Below, one piece after another: positions 21,024 to 25,070 of a stretch of DNA of 25,070 nucleotides. Source of the stretch: a virus; the IMG/VR virus record IMGVR_UViG_3300018049_002861, positions 1 through 25,070 of that record. The stretch is one strand, 5' to 3'. Under the pieces are notes generated by a model that ran no database searches, was not told the DNA's origin, and worked only from the letters and a program-made list of their open reading frames with translations. Position 1 is the stretch's first letter; each line of letters opens with the position of its first letter. The position numbers and the translations under genes were made by a program.

Positions 21024-24000
21024 ATGTTTTTACGAGAATTATTAGTTGAAGATAGAGTAAAAGATTTTGATAAAGTACTAAAGCCTTATCTAAAAAATAA
21101 TCATACTAGCCGTGATTGGGCTGCAATTATATTATTAACAGGTAGTCCTAACTTGTTTCAACTTAAACATTTATTTGATGGATATTCTAGTGCTTTAAAA
21201 GATTTATCTTCTGATGAAATTTATAAAATAATAGATCATTACATTGATACTTACCCACAAGCACGTTCTGCAATAACAAAAGGCAAATTTAAAGCAAGTA
21301 ATTTTCCTTATAAAGAAAGAACAATAAATTCATTATTCCAATCAGGATTTCCAACTGCTACAGAATTAAAAAGAGAACACCAATTTAATAAAGAAAACGA
21401 TTTATGGGATCCTGTAAAATTAAGAGACACTTCGTCCCGTAGAGGTTCATTAGGCAAACCTAACACTCAAACTACACCTACATCTAATGAACCAACAGAT
21501 GCAGAACCATTTGGTGGTACATACAAACCAACAACACCAACACCAACATATGGAACTTCAGAAGCGTCGTTACTAAAGGATTTATATAATCATGCTCAAA
21601 GAGCTGACGGTTGGGAAATGTCTTTTATTCGTAGAACAGAAGATTCAGTTGTGCAGTTAATAAGCTTAATTATTGCAGCCTCGTCTCAAGATGGACTTGC
21701 TGCAATGCAACAAATGCGCCAACATTACTGGCAAGTTGTAGATAAAAATTATGGTAAGAAAAAAATAAATTATCCTGCAATTCTTGAAATTTTAAAGAGA
21801 TACAGAAATGTAGAAAAAACCAATCCTGTGCTCAAAGCGTGGGAAGATTTACCTAACGATGTAAAAAACACAGCATGGCAAAAATATAAAATACATTTAA
21901 AATACGGTTTTGATCTAGAAGACACCGGAGCTCATCCGGGCTTAGGACGCAGTCGCGAAAGATACGTGGTTGATCCTGATACTCTTCCTAAACTGCCTAG
22001 ACCCGGTGCGCCAAGAGATGTAGCAGAAAAGTCGTTAGAGCAGCAAATGCTAAAATATGATACCGAGGATTATGTCGATGACATTGAAGAAATATTAGGC
22101 GAAAGAGTAAAAGGTTATTGGAAAAAATTGAGTCCAGAAAAAATATCTGCCTATTTGGCTAATGTTAGCGTAGTTGCTGTAGACTATGACGTATTCGATT
22201 GGAACATGCGACTGTTAGCAAAAAATAAATTTGTAGATCCAATTAATAATTTAGATGACCCTATTTTGCAACTAGGTATAATGGGCGATCCTAGAAATAT
22301 AGAAAGCACGTTAAAAGCGTCTCCAGGGTTGCCAGAAAAGTATCCCGAAAGAAAAGTTATAGCACGATGGCCTGGCATGGGAATATGGGGCGCAGCATAC
22401 GGCGGCCCATATGGCGAAGATACTCTCCTATCTGGAGAAGATCAACTTATGGCATATCATCCTTCAAGAGCTGCAAGAACTGATGCTCATGAAATTAGAC
22501 ACAGAGCATTTAATATTATAAGTTTGCTACCAGCTTTGAGAAACAAACTACCTGCAGATCTAAAACCAGGAGGTAAATGGTGGGGAAGCTATGGCGATGA
22601 AAAGTACACGGATTGGGACAAAATAGAGATTGCAACTGGTGCTTGGGCAGAGCATGCATTGATTTATGCAGTTGATTATGCTGCCGGTACTACTCCAGAA
22701 AGACGTATGAAATTTTTTGATAACGGGATATTCAACACTAAAGATTACCCCATAAGTTATTGGAAAAAACTCTATTACGATACAAGTAAAGTAGTGGGCG
22801 ACTTCTTAAAAGAAATAGGTGCAGACAAAAGATTCATTAAGCCAAAGCCATTAAACTATTACAATCGTCCGCCGCTTCCGGGCGACAATATAGAAATATC
22901 AAATAGTATGGCACCGTACATTAAAACCAATCCAGGCTGGACTGAAATGTATCGACACATTTTATTAAATGACGATCTTGATCAACTTCAAAAAATTGAA
23001 GCGGCATTAGACGGCGACATGTTTATGGGCGGCTGGAACCTGAGACGGGCTGTTGATAAAAATCTTTTAGACAGATTCGATGTTATATACGAAGAAGCTC
23101 TGCGGGCAATGTATAATGCACATTTTAGTAGAGCATACAAATTTGCTTTACCTATAGCTATTAAGAAAAGTGAAACTTTGCTTGCAAACTGGAAGAAGAG
23201 AAACAATAAAACTGTAGAGCCAGAATATATAAGAACTAGAATTAATGAACTTAAAAATACTGTCGAAGAACTAGGAAAACTAAAAGATATAGAAATATTA
23301 TTGCCAGGCTATTTTGCAAAAAAAGTAAAGGCAGGAGAAATAGAACCAGCAACAAATGCTGAATTAAGAAGATTATTACCATACTCTATTGGAGATTACA
23401 GAGATCACAAAGCTCAAATCGAACTAGGAGCAATTCCTTTACCGGGCGTTGAGCCAAAAAGCAAAGATTCTATAAGCAGTAGTGATTGGGCAACTGACTA
23501 TCTTAGACCAGATCCAAACATTGAAAAGGAATTAAAAATACCTAACCATGTCTACGGTAACACAGTTGGTGACAGCGATCTTGTACAATATGCAGCAACT
23601 AGCGATGTAATTGCTTATTTGCTAGGTTACATTAAAAGAATACATGAGAATATACCTTGGCCTGCTAATTATGATATGGATGCTACTATACAGTATTATA
23701 ACGACGGCGGCGAAAAAAGAAGATATACTAGAAAGCCAGGTGTGCCTTATCCGATTACAGGACAAATTGCAACTCAACTTAAAGAAGCTTACGAAGCTGC
23801 ACAAAACGGTACAGAGCCTACTTACACAGGACCAAATACCAAAATTCCTACAAGCGAAGAACCTCCATTATCACCAGAGCCAGAGCCAGTCCAAGATCCT
23901 GATGTTGAGCCAACAAATGAACCAGACTATGACGATGAGTTTGATACGCCAATCGATGAACCTAATGAGCCAATCGATGAACCCGATGATGATGATGTCT

Positions 24001-24338
24001 CCTACAGTGCTGATGAATTAGAACCTATTCCTTATTATATCGCTCCTGGTATACAAATAGATAGATTAGATAGTCCGTTAGTCTTTAAGACTACTGATGC
24101 ATTTTTATCTAGATTGTCTTCAGGCGCACCTAGTCCTATTTACGATTTGTATAGCGATTCGATTCAATGGCCAGGCGATTATGATATAGACAAAGCTATT
24201 AATTTTTACAATCACTATATTTCTAAAAATCCAGGTGATTATCGTAGCCGAGACTTACCAAAGCGTATTAATGATGAACTGAGACAAGAATTACGTCAAA
24301 AGTATGCTAAGTTAAAAAGAAAAGGAACAGGAACTTAA
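21024..24338 (+). CDS. Large putative virion/capsid-packaged protein with HEXXH motif
   Basis: A 1104-residue protein. The start MFLRELLVEDRV resembles the capsid-targeting peptide of T4 internal proteins, with LVE fitting the gp21 protease site (L/I-x-E). A Pro/Thr-rich linker follows (about 145-180). The middle has TDAHEIRHRAFNI, an HEXXH zinc-metallopeptidase motif (His489, Glu490, His493), with a possible third ligand Glu543 in TGAWAEHALIYAVD. The C-terminal region has two related segments, IPWPANYDMDATIQYYN (873-889) and IQWPGDYDIDKAINFYN (1047-1063), separated by a Pro/Glu/Asp-rich linker (about 939-994). I infer a protein packaged in the head or tail and possibly delivered to the host; the peptidase function is a hypothesis. 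A late-type promoter box precedes it. Confidence 0.7.
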   Translation: MFLRELLVEDRVKDFDKVLKPYLKNNHTSRDWAAIILLTGSPNLFQLKHLFDGYSSALKDLSSDEIYKIIDHYIDTYPQARSAITKGKFKASNFPYKERTINSLFQSGFPTATELKREHQFNKENDLWDPVKLRDTSSRRGSLGKPNTQTTPTSNEPTDAEPFGGTYKPTTPTPTYGTSEASLLKDLYNHAQRADGWEMSFIRRTEDSVVQLISLIIAASSQDGLAAMQQMRQHYWQVVDKNYGKKKINYPAILEILKRYRNVEKTNPVLKAWEDLPNDVKNTAWQKYKIHLKYGFDLEDTGAHPGLGRSRERYVVDPDTLPKLPRPGAPRDVAEKSLEQQMLKYDTEDYVDDIEEILGERVKGYWKKLSPEKISAYLANVSVVAVDYDVFDWNMRLLAKNKFVDPINNLDDPILQLGIMGDPRNIESTLKASPGLPEKYPERKVIARWPGMGIWGAAYGGPYGEDTLLSGEDQLMAYHPSRAARTDAHEIRHRAFNIISLLPALRNKLPADLKPGGKWWGSYGDEKYTDWDKIEIATGAWAEHALIYAVDYAAGTTPERRMKFFDNGIFNTKDYPISYWKKLYYDTSKVVGDFLKEIGADKRFIKPKPLNYYNRPPLPGDNIEISNSMAPYIKTNPGWTEMYRHILLNDDLDQLQKIEAALDGDMFMGGWNLRRAVDKNLLDRFDVIYEEALRAMYNAHFSRAYKFALPIAIKKSETLLANWKKRNNKTVEPEYIRTRINELKNTVEELGKLKDIEILLPGYFAKKVKAGEIEPATNAELRRLLPYSIGDYRDHKAQIELGAIPLPGVEPKSKDSISSSDWATDYLRPDPNIEKELKIPNHVYGNTVGDSDLVQYAATSDVIAYLLGYIKRIHENIPWPANYDMDATIQYYNDGGEKRRYTRKPGVPYPITGQIATQLKEAYEAAQNGTEPTYTGPNTKIPTSEEPPLSPEPEPVQDPDVEPTNEPDYDDEFDTPIDEPNEPIDEPDDDDVSYSADELEPIPYYIAPGIQIDRLDSPLVFKTTDAFLSRLSSGAPSPIYDLYSDSIQWPGDYDIDKAINFYNHYISKNPGDYRSRDLPKRINDELRQELRQKYAKLKRKGTGT
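23949..23983 (+). repeat. Short in-frame repeat in acidic linker
   Basis: The 14-base CCAATCGATGAACC occurs at 23949-23962 and 23970-23983, a 21-base (7-codon) period. It encodes the duplicated PIDEP elements of the Pro/Asp/Glu-rich linker between the two related C-terminal domains of the large protein. Slippage in a flexible linker is the likely origin. Confidence 0.7.
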
Positions 24339-24511
24339 TGTATATTACACCTTGCATGAGCGTATGTAAAATTGTAGAAGGCATATGTGTAGGGTGTGGC
24401 AGAACAAAAGAAGAAATTTGCATGTGGATGCAAATGGATGACGAAAAACGATTGTCGATTATGCATAGATTAGGCTACGGTAAACGTCGTAAACGACCTA
24501 AGTCAGTATAA
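24338..24511 (+). CDS. DUF1289-like small Cys-rich protein
   Basis: A 57-residue protein overlapping the previous stop by one base (TAATG). The sequence has TPCMSVCKIVEGICVGCGRT (Cys6, Cys10, Cys17, Cys20) followed by KEEICMWMQMDDEKRLSIM and a basic tail GKRRKRPKSV. The pattern, C-x3-C-x6-C-x2-C-GR-[ST]-x2-E-I-x2-W, is that of DUF1289, small proteins found in proteobacteria, likely metal-binding. In a phage it suggests gene acquisition from a proteobacterial host, which is an inference. The basic tail could bind nucleic acid. Function unknown. Confidence 0.75.
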   Translation: MYITPCMSVCKIVEGICVGCGRTKEEICMWMQMDDEKRLSIMHRLGYGKRRKRPKSV

Positions 24512-24547
24512 TGATGTATTACAAATATATAAAATTTGTTTTATAGT

Positions 24548-24601
24548 AACCAGGTCTTATGATAGAAAACAACGTGTTAAAATATATCATAAGACCTGGT
24601 T
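24548..24601. terminator. Strong intrinsic terminator, between convergent genes
   Basis: A perfect 17-base-pair inverted repeat: AACCAGGTCTTATGATA at 24548-24564 and its complement at 24585-24601, with a 20-base loop, followed by TTGTATTTT. It closes the plus-strand block that ends with the DUF1289 gene. The minus-strand gene ending at 24609 also meets this hairpin, so it may stop both directions, although a U-tract is seen only on the plus side. Confidence 0.85.
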
Positions 24602-24608
24602 TTGTATT

Positions 24609-24827
24609 TTAGACTATTTTAATATCAGAAAAGCCACTAATTATAAGTGTAACAGTAGCATAATCACGCTCGGACTCTACAGCTATTTTATTATAAGCTT
24701 CTGCATGTGCTTCTATACTATGATGTGTCCACAAATAGTCAACTAGTGACTGCACACGCATTCCTAAACTGTATTCTGCAAATAAGTCAGTTTGCGGTTT
24801 TGAATTTACAATTTCTATAACATGCAT
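24609..24827 (-). CDS. Small conserved-looking protein on the opposite strand
   Basis: A 72-residue protein starting at ATG 24827. It begins MHVIEIVNSKPQTDLFAEYS and ends in a strand-rich TVTLIISGFSDIKIV; a central helix has RVQSLVDYLWTHHSIEAHAEA. The gene is complete, ends 8 bases from the bidirectional terminator and lacks a Shine-Dalgarno; a TAAATACC box lies just upstream. No function is recognised. The frame is open with ordinary composition, but its short length leaves some chance that it is not real. Confidence 0.5.
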   Translation of the reverse strand: MHVIEIVNSKPQTDLFAEYSLGMRVQSLVDYLWTHHSIEAHAEAYNKIAVESERDYATVTLIISGFSDIKIV

Positions 24828-24848
24828 CGCTGGTATTTAGTGAAAGAT

Positions 24849-24878
24849 GAAGCAGGGAGTACAATGACTCCCTGCTTC
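24849..24878. terminator. Perfect 12-base-pair hairpin, possible terminator of the minus-strand gene to the right
   Basis: GAAGCAGGGAGT (24849-24860) pairs with its complement at 24867-24878 over a 6-base loop. The stem is G+C-rich. There is no clear U-tract on either side, so it may be a terminator of the minus-strand gene ending at 24943 with weak release, or part of a structured RNA. Confidence 0.5.
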
Positions 24879-24942
24879 TTATGCGTAGTCGTCTATCAAC
24901 TACACCGGCCCTCTCTCCCAACCGGACAGAATATTTAGCAAG
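24879..24942. other. Non-coding, relatively G+C-rich stretch with further hairpins
   Basis: No open frame crosses this segment with an acceptable start. It holds GTAGT/ACTAC arms (24885-24889 and 24899-24903), and two CCGG tetramers (24905-24908 and 24922-24925) around a pyrimidine run. The composition is unlike the rest of the window. It may be an untranslated region of the minus-strand gene or a small RNA; no known family is recognised. Confidence 0.4.
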
Positions 24943-24950
24943 CTAAATAT
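24931..24950. repeat. Inverted repeat ATATTTAGC-AA-GCTAAATAT
   Basis: A perfect 9-base inverted repeat with a 2-base centre spans the stop codon of the minus-strand gene at 24943. It could be an operator-like site or a small hairpin in the mRNA. Confidence 0.6.
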
Positions 24951-25070
24951 ATTTCCAAACTGCGTATATTCTGTTGTTATTATCCCATTTGCATTCTTGC
25001 ACAGTGAAATTAAATTTTTCTGCTAATTCATAATTTTTTTCAAAACTCCACTTGAAAAAATCTATTTTAA
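24943..25070 (-). CDS. C-terminal end of a minus-strand gene (5' end outside window)
   Basis: Reading the minus strand from the right edge gives 41 codons before TAG at 24945-24943: the sequence includes FFKWSFEKNYELAEKFNF and ends QECKWDNNNRIYAVWKYI. It is an open frame with ordinary composition and no internal stop. The family is not recognised from such a short piece; the last strand-like residues suggest a beta edge. The following 60-90 bases hold the hairpins listed separately. Confidence 0.55.
   Translation of the reverse strand, partial: KIDFFKWSFEKNYELAEKFNFTVQECKWDNNNRIYAVWKYI

Noticed and set aside
23644-24021. Met/Gln/Leu-rich frame of 125 residues in the large protein gene
   Set aside because: It is a shadow of the acidic Pro/Asp/Glu linker in another frame, with no ribosome site.
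24849-24925. tRNA gene in the structured region (GTAGTTGATAGAC on the minus strand recalls a D arm)
   Set aside because: No acceptor stem partner, no TTC-containing T loop and no plausible anticodon arm could be fitted on either strand.
1-25070. CRISPR arrays, insertion sequences, integrase or attachment sites
   Set aside because: No regularly spaced repeats, transposase motifs, tyrosine or serine recombinase motifs, or long direct repeats were seen.

Overview
This window looks like part of the genome of a T4-like marine myovirus (Caudoviricetes) that infects a low-G+C bacterium. The DNA is A+T-rich, genes are packed head to tail with 1-26 base overlaps, and the T4 recombination and replication set is recognisable: uvsX (3' end only), uvsY, uvsW, a gp62-like clamp-loader subunit, gp61 primase and gp41 helicase. 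The host is inferred only. A DUF1289 protein and KDO (a Gram-negative sugar) genes point to a Gram-negative marine host such as an alphaproteobacterium or cyanobacterium.

Layout. (1) 1-1004: uvsX end, a small acidic protein, uvsY. (2) 1013-6540: a glycan-modification island with two SAM methyltransferases, a two-domain glycosyltransferase, two more proteins related to its second domain, and one opposite-strand glycosyltransferase. (3) 6557-9533: a protein with a possible helicase-accessory domain, UvsW, and a conserved unknown. (4) 9545-13170: a cupin, a protein of 11-residue repeats ending in a SAP-like domain, an unknown, KDO-8-phosphate synthase (kdsA), CMP-KDO synthetase (kdsB) and a shortened ATP-type PEP carboxykinase (pckA). 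(5) 13160-15718: gp62-like, a zinc-finger protein, peptide deformylase, a 189-residue fragment of the DNA polymerase III alpha (C-family) core, and a small opposite-strand gene. (6) 15736-20997: a virion protein, primase, two small genes, gp41 helicase, and a 544-residue C-family polymerase-like protein without a PHP domain. (7) 21024-25070: a 1104-residue putative capsid-packaged protein with an HEXXH motif, a DUF1289 protein, a strong terminator, two opposite-strand genes (one partial) and a small structured non-coding stretch.

How the parts may work together. Regions 1, 3, 5 and 6 are DNA replication and recombination genes. Regions 2 and 4 together look like a sugar pathway: PckA could make PEP, KdsA uses PEP to make KDO-8-P, KdsB activates KDO as CMP-KDO, and some glycosyltransferases carry an Arg-x-His-Pro motif that recalls capsule and KDO transferases. 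The target (host surface, virion or DNA) cannot be read from the sequence. Two likely late genes (15736 and 21024) each have a T4-late-like TATAAATA-type box. The primase gene and the gene at 6557 have sigma-70-type promoters placed so that transcription should begin at or within a base or two of the start codon, which suggests leaderless early transcripts. No gene-free stretch exceeds 300 bases.
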